This document shows, piece by piece, positions 18,108 through 27,119 of a stretch of DNA of 64,000 nucleotides. Each line of letters begins with the position of its first letter. Position 1 is the first letter of the stretch. This DNA comes from Streptomyces sp. JB150. Lineage in GTDB: Bacteria > Actinomycetota > Actinomycetes > Streptomycetales > Streptomycetaceae. A program made the translations under genes and the position numbers. A model generated the notes under the pieces. The model ran no database searches. It had not been told where the DNA came from and was given only the letters and a program-made list of their open reading frames with translations. Where the stretch lies: positions 2,782,169-2,846,168 of the forward strand of contig NZ_CP049780.1 in the NCBI RefSeq assembly GCF_011193355.1. The letters run 5' to 3'.

Positions 18108-19370
18108 ATGAGCCACACACCGCGTTCCCGTACCGCCGTCACCGGCGCCCTGCTGCTGATATCCCTCGGCCCCGCCATCACCTCCTGCGGCGGCGACGGA
18201 CACCCGCTGTCGGCCGCGCCGTACGACGCGACGGACCAGATCTCCTTCAGCGGACCCGTGGGCGAGGGGAAGAAGGCCGACCCGGACAAGCCCCTGGAAA
18301 TCACCGCCCAGGACTCCGACGGGCGCATCACGGACGTCACGGCCGTGGACGCGGCCGGCCGCCATCTGGCGGGCGAACTCTCCGCCGACGGGGCCCGCTG
18401 GCACTCCACGTCCCCGCTCGCCGCGAACGCCCGCTACACGGTCCGGGTGAGCACCGAGGACGAGGACGGCCGGCCCGGCCGCCGGGTCCTGGTCCTCGAC
18501 ACCGGCCGGCCCGTCGCCGAGAAGCGCCTCGACGTCACCTTCGGGCCCAAGGCGGGCACCTACGGCGTCGGCCAGCCCATCACCGCCGAACTCAGCCGCG
18601 AGGTGACGGACAGGGCTCAGCGGGCCGTCGTCGAACGCGCCCTCAAGGTGCGCTCCACGCCCGCCGTGGAGGGCTCCTGGCACTGGGTGGACGACAAGAA
18701 GCTCCACTACCGCCCCAAGGAGTACTGGCCCGCCCACGCCACCGTCCAGGTCAACAGCAACCTGGAGGGCATCAAGATCAGCGACCGGCTGTGGGGCGGC
18801 ACCGCGAAGCCGCTGAGGATCACCACGGGCGACGCGGTCGTCGCCGTCACGGACGCCTCGTCCCACCACATGACCGTCTACCGGAACGGCAAGGAGATCA
18901 ACTCCATACCGGTCACCACCGGCAAGCCCGGCTTCGAGACCCGCAACGGCGTCAAGGTGGTGCTCGGCAAGGAGTACTTCGTACGGATGCGCAGTACGAG
19001 CATCGGCATCGCCGCCGGCTCGTCCGAGTCGTACGACCTGCCCGTCTACTACGCCACCCGGGTCACCTGGAGCGGCGAGTACGTGCACGCCGCCCCCTGG
19101 TCGGTGGGCTCCCAGGGCTACGCCAACGTCAGCCACGGCTGCACCGGCATGAGCACCGGCAACGCCGCCTGGTTCTTCCAGAACGTCCGCGAGGGTGACG
19201 TGGTGAAGGTCGTCAACTCCTACGGCGCCACCATGGAGCCATTCGGCAACGGCTTCGGCGACTGGAACCTCACCTGGGACACCTGGCGAGAGGGCAGCGC
19301 CCTGACCGCCGGCCGGCCGGAAGCCCCCGAGCCGGACGAAACCGCACGTCTACGACCGGCCGCGGTGTAG
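18108..19370 (+). CDS. L,D-transpeptidase (YkuD) lipoprotein with Ig-like domains
   Basis: A 420-residue exported enzyme that forms 3-3 peptidoglycan crosslinks. Lipobox ITSC with Cys27 as lipid anchor. Residues ~50-240 are two Ig-like domains, as in mycobacterial LdtMt2-type proteins. The YkuD catalytic domain (~245-375) ends with YVHAAPWSVGSQG and SHGCTGMS, carrying the catalytic His and Cys. A Pro/Glu-rich tail follows. It lies between the ctaCDF and ctaE-qcrCAB units but has its own terminator upstream and its own predicted leaderless promoter, so co-expression with respiration is not implied. Confidence 0.94.
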   Translation: MSHTPRSRTAVTGALLLISLGPAITSCGGDGHPLSAAPYDATDQISFSGPVGEGKKADPDKPLEITAQDSDGRITDVTAVDAAGRHLAGELSADGARWHSTSPLAANARYTVRVSTEDEDGRPGRRVLVLDTGRPVAEKRLDVTFGPKAGTYGVGQPITAELSREVTDRAQRAVVERALKVRSTPAVEGSWHWVDDKKLHYRPKEYWPAHATVQVNSNLEGIKISDRLWGGTAKPLRITTGDAVVAVTDASSHHMTVYRNGKEINSIPVTTGKPGFETRNGVKVVLGKEYFVRMRSTSIGIAAGSSESYDLPVYYATRVTWSGEYVHAAPWSVGSQGYANVSHGCTGMSTGNAAWFFQNVREGDVVKVVNSYGATMEPFGNGFGDWNLTWDTWREGSALTAGRPEAPEPDETARLRPAAV

Positions 19371-19373
19371 CAA

Positions 19374-19406
19374 CGCGCCCCTTCAGGGGGCCGGGAACCG
19401 CGCGAC
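19374..19406 (-). repeat. dispersed Streptomyces-type intergenic repeat
   Basis: On the minus strand this reads GTCGCGCGGTTCCC followed by a CCCCTGAAGGGG hairpin. It resembles the elements at 28316-28348 and 44725-44755. All three follow gene ends and could act as terminators. Confidence 0.5.
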
Positions 19407-19454
19407 CGGCCACAGCCGGCCCGCAGCCGCCCGACCACCCCGGGCGCCGCTTCC

Positions 19455-19856
19455 TCAGGCGCTCTGCAGCTTCCGCTGCCGCAGCAGAGACGCCAGCGCG
19501 GAGGCGAACTCCACCGGATCCACCGGCAGCGTCACCGCCGCCTCGGCCCGGCTCCACGTCGCCAGCCACGCGTCCTGCGGCCGCCCGATCAGCAGCAGTA
19601 CCGGCGGGCACCGGAACACCTCGTCCTTGATCTGCCGGCACAGCCCCATGCCGCCCATGGGCACGGCCTCCCCGTCCAGCACGCAGACGTCGATCCCGCC
19701 CTTGTCCAGCTCCCTGACGACGGCCGCCGCAGTCGCGCACTCCACGAACTCCACCAGGGGCGCGTCCGGAGCGGGCCGGCGCCCGGCCGCTAGCCGCACC
19801 TGCTCGCGGGTGTTGGAGTCGTCGCTGTAGACCAGCACCGTGGCGGTCGGCTGCAT
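19455..19856 (-). CDS. stand-alone receiver-like protein, degenerate
   Basis: A 133-residue single-domain protein with a CheY-like pattern: acidic pair in VYSDDSNT (~10-15), a phospho-acceptor-like Asp in VCVLDGEAVP (~60), and a final helix. The conserved active-site lysine, normally in a KP motif, is replaced in LPVDPVEF. It may therefore be a pseudo-receiver that does not switch by ordinary phosphorylation. There is no output domain and no kinase nearby. GGAGGAAGCT directly precedes the ATG. It is divergent from ctaE across 146 bases. Confidence 0.75.
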   Translation of the reverse strand: MQPTATVLVYSDDSNTREQVRLAAGRRPAPDAPLVEFVECATAAAVVRELDKGGIDVCVLDGEAVPMGGMGLCRQIKDEVFRCPPVLLLIGRPQDAWLATWSRAEAAVTLPVDPVEFASALASLLRQRKLQSA

Positions 19857-19991
19857 AGCTTCCTCCGTGACTTCGGCGTCGTGCGGAAAGGCCCGTAGGC
19901 CCGGATGCTACTCCCCTGCACACCACGTCAGCACCGGTACGACCGAGGGCAACACTCCGAACGGCACCCCCCGGAGTGAGGGCGAGATAAG

Positions 19992-20012
19992 CGACCGACA
20001 TAATGTCGGTCG
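19992..20012. promoter_or_regulatory. perfect 10-bp inverted repeat over the ctaE start codon
   Basis: CGACCGACAT and ATGTCGGTCG are exact inverted copies separated by one A (20002). The right arm begins with the ctaE ATG itself (20003-20005). It could be an operator, or an mRNA hairpin hiding the start codon. Confidence 0.6.
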
Positions 20013-20623
20013 TGGCGACAGCAACGACAGTAGACACCGGGCACGCGCACCCGTCGGTCAACCGACCGAACCTCGTCAGCGTCGGAACCATCATTTGGCT
20101 GAGTTCCGAGCTGATGTTCTTCGCGGCCCTCTTCGCGATGTACTTCACCCTGCGATCGGTGACAGGACCCGAGTTCTGGAGTGAGAAGGCGGACGCCTTG
20201 AACTTCCCGTTCTCGGCGACGAACACCACGATCCTGGTGCTCTCCTCCCTCACCTGCCAGCTCGGCGTCTTCGCCGCCGAGCGCGGTGACGTGAAGAAGC
20301 TCCGGATGTGGTTCATCGTCACCTTCATCATGGGTGCGATCTTCATCGGCGGCCAGGTGTACGAGTACACCGAGCTGGTCAAGCACGAGGGCCTCTCGCT
20401 CTCCTCCGACCCCTACGGCTCGGCCTTCTACCTGACCACCGGCTTCCACGGCCTGCACGTGACGGGCGGTCTCATCGCCTTCCTGCTGGTCCTTGGCCGT
20501 ACCTACGCGGCCCGTAGGTTCACCCACGAGCAGGCGACCGCCGCCATCGTCGTGTCCTACTACTGGCACTTCGTCGATGTCGTCTGGATCGGCCTCTTCG
20601 CCACGATCTACATGATCAAGTAG
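20003..20623 (+). CDS. ctaE: cytochrome c oxidase subunit III
   Basis: A 206-residue, five-helix subunit III of the aa3 oxidase, which stabilises the catalytic core. Typical features are [31 protein letters not shown] and the C-terminal [19 protein letters not shown]. It begins the second respiratory transcription unit (ctaE-qcrC-qcrA-qcrB). No good Shine-Dalgarno sequence precedes ATG 20003, and a GTG at 20012 is an alternative start three codons later. The start region is embedded in a perfect inverted repeat. Confidence 0.96.
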   Translation: MSVVATATTVDTGHAHPSVNRPNLVSVGTIIWLSSELMFFAALFAMYFTLRSVTGPEFWSEKADALNFPFSATNTTILVLSSLTCQLGVFAAERGDVKKLRMWFIVTFIMGAIFIGGQVYEYTELVKHEGLSLSSDPYGSAFYLTTGFHGLHVTGGLIAFLLVLGRTYAARRFTHEQATAAIVVSYYWHFVDVVWIGLFATIYMIK

Positions 20624-20705
20624 CCGGACCCGATCCCACGCGCGTTCCCGTAACACGCACATCCCAGAAGCATCGACGCAGAAGATCCTGACACCGGGGT
20701 AATCC

Positions 20706-21518
20706 GTGAAAAAGCTCTCCGCACGACGACGCCATCCGCTGGCGGCGGTCGTCGTCCTACTCCTCGCGCTGGCGGCTACCGGGGGGCTGTACGCCGCGTT
20801 CGCACCCGCGGGCAAGGCGCAGGCCGATGAAACCGCCCAGTCCCTTGCCATCGACGAGGGCAAGAAGCTCTACGCCGTAGGCTGCGCCAGCTGCCACGGC
20901 ACCGGCGGTCAGGGCACCTCCGACGGTCCGAGCCTGGTCGGCGTGGGTGCGGCGGCCGTCGACTTCCAGGTCGGCACCGGCCGCATGCCGGCCGCCACCT
21001 CCCAGGGCGCCCAGGTGCCGCGGAAGAAGAACATCTACACCCAGGCCGAGATCGACCAGCTCGCGGCGTACATCTCCTCGCTGGGTGCCGGCCCCGCCGT
21101 CCCGACCGAGGAGCAGTACGGTCCGGAGGGCGCGGACATCGCCAAGGGTGGCGAGCTGTTCCGCAACAACTGCGCGCAGTGCCACAACTTCACCGGCAAG
21201 GGCGGTGCCCTCACCAAGGGCAAGTACGCGCCGTCCCTGGAAGGCGTGGACCCGAAGCACATCTACGAGGCCATGCAGACCGGCCCGCAGAACATGCCCT
21301 CCTTCCCCGACACCACCCTGTCGGAACAGAACAAGAAGGACATCATCGCGTACCTGAACGCGGTCAACAGCGACGAGACGGAGACCCCCGGCGGGATGGA
21401 GCTGGGCGGCATCGGCCCGGTCGCCGAAGGCCTCTTCGGCTGGATCTTCGGCCTCGGCACCCTCATCGCCATCGCCGTGTGGGTGGCCGCCCGGACCGCA
21501 AAGGCCAAGAAGTCATGA
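20706..21518 (+). CDS. qcrC: diheme cytochrome c subunit of the bcc complex
   Basis: A 270-residue membrane-anchored cytochrome cc. An N-terminal signal anchor (~10-30) is followed by two CXXCH heme motifs, CASCHGTG (~61) and CAQCHNFTG (~159). A C-terminal transmembrane helix (~240-263) holds it in place. It replaces both c1 and soluble cytochrome c in actinobacteria, passing electrons directly to CuA of CtaC. GTG start with a GGGG-type ribosome site; overlaps qcrA by four bases. Confidence 0.96.
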   Translation: MKKLSARRRHPLAAVVVLLLALAATGGLYAAFAPAGKAQADETAQSLAIDEGKKLYAVGCASCHGTGGQGTSDGPSLVGVGAAAVDFQVGTGRMPAATSQGAQVPRKKNIYTQAEIDQLAAYISSLGAGPAVPTEEQYGPEGADIAKGGELFRNNCAQCHNFTGKGGALTKGKYAPSLEGVDPKHIYEAMQTGPQNMPSFPDTTLSEQNKKDIIAYLNAVNSDETETPGGMELGGIGPVAEGLFGWIFGLGTLIAIAVWVAARTAKAKKS

Positions 21519-22573
21519 GCAGCCAAGACATTCCCGAAGAGAACCTGCCCGCAGCGCAGGACACCGCACACGGCGCGCTGGGCGTCGCGGACGAGAAGGA
21601 CCCGTTCGCCGACCCGGGCCTGCCGCCGCACGAGCCCCGCGTCCAGGACATCGACGAGCGGGCCGCCAAGCGGTCCGAGCGCACGGTGGCCCTGCTGTTC
21701 ACGGTGTCGATGCTGGCCACCATCGGCTTCATCGCCTCGTTCGTGGCGATCCCGCACGACAAGTCGATCTACGTCTTCACGCTCGGGCACATCAACGCGA
21801 TGAACTTCGCGCTGGGCCTGACCCTGGGCGTGGCGCTGTTCTGCATCGGCGCGGGCGCGGTCCACTGGGGCCGCACCCTGATGTCCGACCACGAGCTGGT
21901 CGGGGAGCGGCACCCGATCGAGGCCCCGGCCGACGTCCGTGCCCAGGTGCACGCCGACTTCCGGCAGGGCGCCGCCGAGTCCCAGCTGGGCCGGCGCAAG
22001 CTGATCCGCAACACCATGTTCGGCGCGATGGCCATGGTGCCGCTGTCCGGCGTGGTCCTGCTGCGCGACCTCGGTCCGCTGCCCGAGGACAAGCTGCGCC
22101 ACACCCTGTGGTCCAAGGGCAAGCTGATCGTCAACATGAACACCAACGAGCCGCTGCGGCCGTCGGACGTCGCGGTGGGCTCGCTGACCTTCGCCAAGCC
22201 CGAGGGCCTGGAGGAGCACGACCACGGCTTCCAGAACGAGATCGCCAAGGCCGCCCTGATGCTCGTCCGGATCAGGCCGGAGGACATCAAGGACAAGCGC
22301 GAGCTCGAGTGGTCGCACGAGGGCATCGTGGCGTACTCCAAGATCTGCACGCACGTCGGTTGCCCGATCTCCCTGTACGAGCAGCAGACGCACCACGTGC
22401 TGTGCCCCTGCCACCAGTCCACCTTCGACCTCTCCGACGGTGCCCGGGTCATCTTCGGTCCCGCCGGTCACCCGCTGCCGCAGCTGCGCATCGGTGTGAA
22501 CGACGAGGGTTACCTCGAAGCGCTCGGCGACTTCGAAGAGCCCGTCGGTCCTGCATTCTGGGAGCGCGGATGA
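21515..22573 (+). CDS. qcrA: Rieske iron-sulfur subunit of the bcc complex
   Basis: A 352-residue subunit with an extended N-terminus. Three transmembrane helices (~60-82, ~95-118 and ~165-185) are followed by the Rieske domain. Its [2Fe-2S] ligands are in CTHVGCP and CPCHQS, giving two Cys and two His. It carries electrons from quinol to QcrC. The three-helix form is typical of actinobacteria. ATGA overlaps join it to qcrC and qcrB. Confidence 0.96.
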   Translation: MSSQDIPEENLPAAQDTAHGALGVADEKDPFADPGLPPHEPRVQDIDERAAKRSERTVALLFTVSMLATIGFIASFVAIPHDKSIYVFTLGHINAMNFALGLTLGVALFCIGAGAVHWGRTLMSDHELVGERHPIEAPADVRAQVHADFRQGAAESQLGRRKLIRNTMFGAMAMVPLSGVVLLRDLGPLPEDKLRHTLWSKGKLIVNMNTNEPLRPSDVAVGSLTFAKPEGLEEHDHGFQNEIAKAALMLVRIRPEDIKDKRELEWSHEGIVAYSKICTHVGCPISLYEQQTHHVLCPCHQSTFDLSDGARVIFGPAGHPLPQLRIGVNDEGYLEALGDFEEPVGPAFWERG

Positions 22574-24207
22574 GCACCAACGAACCCACCGAGTCCCGCT
22601 CTCGCGGGAAGGCACCGGCCGGCGAGCGCGTCGCCGACTGGGCCGACGGCCGGCTGGGGATCTACTCCCTGGCCAAGGCCAACATGCGGAAGATCTTCCC
22701 GGACCACTGGTCCTTCATGCTGGGCGAGGTCTGCCTCTACAGCTTCCTCATCATCATCCTCACGGGTGTGTACCTGACCCTGTTCTTCCACCCGTCGATG
22801 AACGAGGTGGAGTACCACGGCAGCTACATCCCGATGCAGGGCCAGCTGATGAGCGAGGCCTACAAGTCGACGCTGGACATCAGCTTCGACGTCCGCGGCG
22901 GTCTGCTGATCCGGCAGATCCACCACTGGGCGGCCATCGTCTTCCTCGCCGGCATGTTCGTGCACATGATGCGCGTCTTCTTCACCGGCGCGTTCCGCAA
23001 GCCGCGTGAGATCAACTGGCTGTTCGGCTTCCTGCTGTTCGTCCTCGGCATGTTCACCGGTTTCACCGGCTACTCGCTCCCGGACGACCTGCTCTCCGGC
23101 ACCGGTGTCCGCTTCACGCAGGGCGCGATCCTGTCCGTGCCGATCGTCGGCACGTACATCTCGATGTTCCTGTTCGGCGGGGAGTTCCCCGGCGACGACT
23201 TCGTCGCCCGGTTCTACTCGATCCACATCCTGCTGCTGCCGGGCATCATGCTCGGTCTCGTGGTGGCCCACCTGATCCTGGTCTTCTACCACAAGCACAC
23301 GCAGTTCGCGGGTCCCGGCAAGACCAACAACAACGTCGTCGGCATGCCGCTGCTGCCGGTCTACATGGCCAAGGCCGGAGGCTTCTTCTTCCTGGTCTTC
23401 GGTGTCATCGCGGTCCTCGCCGGCATCGCGACGGTCAACCCGATCTGGGCCCTGGGCCCGTACCGCCCGGACATGGTGTCCACCGGCGCCCAGCCCGACT
23501 GGTACATGGGCTTCGCCGAGGGTCTCGTCCGCGCCATGCCCGGCTGGGAGATCAACCTGTGGGGTCACACGCTGGTCCTCGGCGTGTTCGTCCCGCTGGT
23601 GCTGTTCGGCCTCTTCCTGGCGGCGATCGCGGTCTACCCGTTCATCGAGTCCTGGGTCACCGGCGACAAGCGCGAGCACCACATCCTGGACCGCCCGCGC
23701 AACGCCCCGACCCGCACCGCGCTCGGTGTCGCCTGGGTCACGGCATACATGATCATGCTGATCGGTGGTGGCAACGACATCGTCGCCACGCACTTCCACC
23801 TGTCGATCAACGCGGTCACCTGGTTCGTCCGGATCGGCTTCTTCGTCGGCCCGGTCATCGCCTTCGTGGTCACCAAGCGCATCTGCCTCGGCCTGCAGCG
23901 CCGGGACAAGGACAAGGTGCTGCACGGTCGCGAGACCGGCACCATCAAGCGCCTGCCGCACGGTGAGTACATCGAGGTCCACGAGCCGCTCAGCCAGGCG
24001 GCCCTGTACAGCCTCACGGCGCACGACCAGTACCAGCCGGCCGAGATCGGCCCGACGGTCGACGAGAACGGTGTCGAGCGCAAGGTGAAGGGCTCCGAGA
24101 AGCTGCGCGCCAAGCTCAGCAAGGCGTACTTCGGCGAGGACAGCCAGGTCGCCAAGCCCACCGTCGAGGAGTACAAGGAGATCACGAGCGGCCACGGCCA
24201 CCACTGA
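22570..24207 (+). CDS. qcrB: cytochrome b subunit of the bcc complex
   Basis: A 545-residue quinol-oxidising subunit with about eight transmembrane helices. Heme-ligand histidines lie in [11 protein letters not shown] and in the [17 protein letters not shown] helix. The quinol site region reads [11 protein letters not shown] rather than the usual PEW motif. A hydrophilic C-terminal extension of ~120 residues is typical of actinobacterial QcrB. It is last in the operon and followed by a perfect terminator hairpin. Confidence 0.96.
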   Translation: MSTNEPTESRSRGKAPAGERVADWADGRLGIYSLAKANMRKIFPDHWSFMLGEVCLYSFLIIILTGVYLTLFFHPSMNEVEYHGSYIPMQGQLMSEAYKSTLDISFDVRGGLLIRQIHHWAAIVFLAGMFVHMMRVFFTGAFRKPREINWLFGFLLFVLGMFTGFTGYSLPDDLLSGTGVRFTQGAILSVPIVGTYISMFLFGGEFPGDDFVARFYSIHILLLPGIMLGLVVAHLILVFYHKHTQFAGPGKTNNNVVGMPLLPVYMAKAGGFFFLVFGVIAVLAGIATVNPIWALGPYRPDMVSTGAQPDWYMGFAEGLVRAMPGWEINLWGHTLVLGVFVPLVLFGLFLAAIAVYPFIESWVTGDKREHHILDRPRNAPTRTALGVAWVTAYMIMLIGGGNDIVATHFHLSINAVTWFVRIGFFVGPVIAFVVTKRICLGLQRRDKDKVLHGRETGTIKRLPHGEYIEVHEPLSQAALYSLTAHDQYQPAEIGPTVDENGVERKVKGSEKLRAKLSKAYFGEDSQVAKPTVEEYKEITSGHGHH

Positions 24208-24232
24208 TCGCTGCGTTCGCCACGCCACGGCC

Positions 24233-24267
24233 AAGGGCCCCCGTCCGGTGTTCGGACGGGGGCCCTT
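24233..24267 (+). terminator. terminator of the ctaE-qcrCAB operon
   Basis: Perfect 15-bp stem (AAGGGCCCCCGTCCG with its complement) around a GTGTT loop, 25 bases after the qcrB stop. Confidence 0.92.
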
Positions 24268-24344
24268 CGCCGTGCCCCGGGCTGGATAGGCTGGGATCAC
24301 ACCGGGTGGTGTGCCCCGTGCCCTACGACGATCAGGAGCGGCTG

Positions 24345-25409
24345 ATGAGCGCTGTGACCCCCGCTGGAGGCGACACCGCGGCGGGCCGTTCCTGGCCCGT
24401 GGTGCTGAACGGTCTGCTGGAGGGCCGGGACCAGAGCGCCGAGGACACCGCCTGGGCGATGGACCGCATCATGCGCGGGGAGGCGACCGACGCGCAGATC
24501 GCCGGGTTCGTGGTGGCGCTGCGGGCCAAGGGCGAGACGGTCGAGGAGATCACCGGCCTGGTCCGGGCGATGTACGCGCACGCCAGGGTGATCGAGGTGC
24601 CCGGCGAGACCGTCGACATCGTCGGCACCGGCGGCGACGGCGCGAAGACGGTGAACATCTCCACCATGTCCTCCATCGTCGTGGCCGGCACCGGCGCGAA
24701 GGTGGTCAAGCACGGCAACCGCGCCGCGTCCTCCGCGTCCGGCGCCTCCGACGTGCTGGAGAAGCTCGGCGTCAATCTGGAGCTGACGCCGCAGCGGGTG
24801 GCGGAGGTCGCCGAGGAGGCGGGCATCACCTTCTGCTTCGCGGTGCGGTTCCACCCGGCGCTGCGCCATGTCGCCGCGGCCCGCGGCCAGCTGGGCATCC
24901 GCACCACGTTCAACGTCCTGGGCCCGCTGACCAACCCGGCGAAGGTGAGGGCCCAGGCGGTCGGCGTGGCCGATCCGCGGATGGCGCCGATCGTCGCCGG
25001 GGTGCTCGCCGAGCGCGGCAACTCGGCGCTGGTGTTCCGCGGCGACGACGGACTCGACGAGCTGACGACCACCGCCACCTCCCGGGTGTGGATCGTCCGC
25101 GACGGCAAGGTCACCGAGGAGGCCTTCGACCCCCGCGACGTCGGCATCGACCTGGTCCCGGTGGAGGCGCTGCGCGGCGCGGACGCCTCCTACAACGCCG
25201 AGGTGGCCCGCCGGCTGCTGGACGGCGAGCGGGGCCCGGTCCGCGACGCGGTGCTGCTGAACTCGGCGGCGGCGCTGGTCGCCCTGCACCCGGGCGACGC
25301 CCCGCTGGCCGAGCAGATCCGCGCCGGGATGGCGAAGGCGGCGGAGTCGATCGACTCGGGCGCGGCCCGGCGCACGCTGGACCGCTGGGTGGCCGCCAGC
25401 AACGCCTGA
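24345..25409 (+). CDS. trpD: anthranilate phosphoribosyltransferase
   Basis: A 354-residue enzyme that joins anthranilate to PRPP in tryptophan synthesis. Hallmarks include [17 protein letters not shown] (PRPP site), [18 protein letters not shown], and [15 protein letters not shown] 24345 is used, with CAGGAG about 8 bases upstream; an in-frame GTG at 24306 would extend into the intergenic region. It is isolated from other trp genes except the TrpEG fusion 28 kb away. A two-copy trpD situation elsewhere in the genome cannot be excluded. Confidence 0.95.
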   Translation: MSAVTPAGGDTAAGRSWPVVLNGLLEGRDQSAEDTAWAMDRIMRGEATDAQIAGFVVALRAKGETVEEITGLVRAMYAHARVIEVPGETVDIVGTGGDGAKTVNISTMSSIVVAGTGAKVVKHGNRAASSASGASDVLEKLGVNLELTPQRVAEVAEEAGITFCFAVRFHPALRHVAAARGQLGIRTTFNVLGPLTNPAKVRAQAVGVADPRMAPIVAGVLAERGNSALVFRGDDGLDELTTTATSRVWIVRDGKVTEEAFDPRDVGIDLVPVEALRGADASYNAEVARRLLDGERGPVRDAVLLNSAAALVALHPGDAPLAEQIRAGMAKAAESIDSGAARRTLDRWVAASNA

Positions 25410-25484
25410 TGTCAACGAGGTGTCGTCCCGCGATCCGGACACGGGTTGCGGGTCGACGATCATCTCGTCTACGTTCCTGTACCA

Positions 25485-25620
25485 GGTCATGAGTGACAGT
25501 CATGAGGCCCCGGCCGACTGTCCGGCAACCCTCCGTCCGTGGCGGGGTGCCCCGGGTGAAGACCAGGCCGTACGGCAACAAGGCCTACGGCAAGCGCGGA
25601 CCCCTCGCACGCTTCTCGCA
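25485..25620 (+). ncRNA. SAM-IV riboswitch
   Basis: The segment opens GGTCATGAGTGACAG and continues with CCGGCAACCCTCC and GGCGGGGTGCCCCGGGTGAA, closing the first stem with GACC (25561-25564). Downstream hairpins (GGCCGTACGGC and AAGGCCTACGG regions) fit the extra elements of the SAM-IV class known from Actinomycetales. It binds S-adenosylmethionine and controls sulfur-metabolism genes; here it precedes a cysteine-desulfurase-like gene. Class assignment rests on the remembered consensus; the 3' boundary is approximate. Confidence 0.85.
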
Positions 25621-25661
25621 AGTGTGGGGCCAGGGGTCCTGGTCGTTCGAGGGAGCCTTCC

Positions 25662-25682
25662 GTGAGCAAGCGAATGCGTTAG
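25662..25682 (+). CDS. possible six-codon leader ORF between riboswitch and gene
   Basis: GTG-AGC-AAG-CGA-ATG-CGT-TAG encodes (M)SKRMR and is preceded by GAGGGAG at a 6-base distance, a better ribosome site than the main gene has. It lies behind the SAM-IV aptamer and 69 bases before the aminotransferase start. It could couple translation to the switch or be chance. Confidence 0.35.
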   Translation: MSKRMR

Positions 25683-25751
25683 GGCCGCCGAGCCCCGCCT
25701 CCGCACACCCTTCTTCGCTTTCTTTTCCCCTTCGCCTCACGGGAGTTCGCC

Positions 25752-27119
25752 ATGTCCGTCTCCACTGCTGCCGCCGACCGGTCCGTTTGTGCCCCGCTGC
25801 CCGTTCTGGGGCGGGATGTCACCGTGCCGCTCGTCACCGGCGGCGAGGTCACCTACGCCGCGCTCGACTACGCCGCCAGCGCGCCCGCCCTCCAGCGGGT
25901 GTGGGACGACGTCGCCGCGTACGCCCCGTACTACGGCAGCGTGCACCGCGGCGCCGGATACCTCTCCCAGCTCTCCACGGACCTGTTCGAGAACGCTCGG
26001 ACGACCGTCGCCGACTTCCTGGACTGCCGGGACGGTGACCAGGTCGTCTTCACCCGGTCCACCACCGACTCGCTCAACCTGCTCGCCGCCGCGCTGCCCG
26101 CCGGCTGCCGGGTCTTCGTCTTCGAGACCGAGCACCACGCCTCCCTGCTGCCCTGGCGCGACGCCCAGGTCACCTACCTGGACGCGCCCCGCACCCCGGC
26201 CGAGGCGGTGGCGACCCTGGAACGCGCCCTCGCCGACCGCGAGCCCTACGGGCCGGCCCTGGTCTGCGTCACCGGCGCCTCCAACGTCACCGGGGAGCTG
26301 TGGCCCGTACGGGAGCTGGCCGCCGCCGCCCACGCGCACGGCGCCCGGATCGTGCTCGACGCCGCCCAGCTCGCCCCCCACCACCCCGTCTCCGTCCGGG
26401 AGCTGGACGTCGACTGGGTCGCCCTCTCCGGGCACAAGCTGTACGCCCCGTTCGGCTCCGGTGTCCTCGCGGGCCGCGCGGACTGGCTGCGCGAGGCCGA
26501 GCCCTACCTCGCGGGCGGCGGCGCCAGCCGCAAGGTGACCCGGCGCGAGGACGGCGGCGTGGACGTGGAGTGGCACGAGAGCGCCGCCCGGCACGAGGCG
26601 GGCTCCCCGAACGTGATCGGCGCCTACGCCATCGCCTCCGCCTGCAAGGCGCTCACCGAGGCCGGGTTCGACACCCTGGTCGCCCGCGAGCGCCACCTGA
26701 TCGAGACGGTGCGCGCCGGGCTCGCCGAGGTGCCCGAGGTGCGCGTGCTGTCCCTGTTCGGGGACGACGCCCCGCGCGTCGGCGTGATCTCCTTCGTCGT
26801 CGACGGCTGGAACAGCTCCCACTTCGCCGCCGCGCTGTCCGCCGAGTACGGCATCGGGGTGCGCGACGGCCTGTTCTGCGCCCACCCGCTGGTGCGCACC
26901 CTGCTCGGCAGCGACCCGCAGACGCAGGGCGAGTGCGGCGCCCCCGAGGCGGCGCCCGGCGAGAAGTCCCTCAACGCCATCCGGGTCAGCTTCGGCGCGG
27001 GCACGCCGGACGAGCACGTCGAGCGGTTCCTGCGCGCGGTCAAGGAGCTGGTGCGGGACGGCGCGCGGTGGAGCTACCGCACCGAGGACGGGCGTTGCGT
27101 GCCGGACACGTCCGCGTGA
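25752..27119 (+). CDS. class V aminotransferase, cysteine-desulfurase-like, under SAM-IV control
   Basis: A 455-residue PLP enzyme related to SufS/CsdA. The PLP lysine is in ALSGHKLYAPFG; DAAQLAPHHP supplies the cofactor Asp. A cysteine sits in GLFCAHPLV at the place where SufS has its persulfide cysteine (consensus HCAQP). A SAM riboswitch upstream indicates a role in methionine/cysteine or sulfur mobilisation rather than general transamination. CGGGAG 6 bases before the ATG. Compared with the TusA-fused desulfurase at 13.2 kb this one has no carrier domain. Substrate unproven. Confidence 0.88.
   Translation: MSVSTAAADRSVCAPLPVLGRDVTVPLVTGGEVTYAALDYAASAPALQRVWDDVAAYAPYYGSVHRGAGYLSQLSTDLFENARTTVADFLDCRDGDQVVFTRSTTDSLNLLAAALPAGCRVFVFETEHHASLLPWRDAQVTYLDAPRTPAEAVATLERALADREPYGPALVCVTGASNVTGELWPVRELAAAAHAHGARIVLDAAQLAPHHPVSVRELDVDWVALSGHKLYAPFGSGVLAGRADWLREAEPYLAGGGASRKVTRREDGGVDVEWHESAARHEAGSPNVIGAYAIASACKALTEAGFDTLVARERHLIETVRAGLAEVPEVRVLSLFGDDAPRVGVISFVVDGWNSSHFAAALSAEYGIGVRDGLFCAHPLVRTLLGSDPQTQGECGAPEAAPGEKSLNAIRVSFGAGTPDEHVERFLRAVKELVRDGARWSYRTEDGRCVPDTSA

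Noticed and set aside
22510-24300. 596-codon minus-strand frame opposite qcrB
   Set aside because: Acidic, low-complexity translation; qcrB with its heme ligands is on the other strand.
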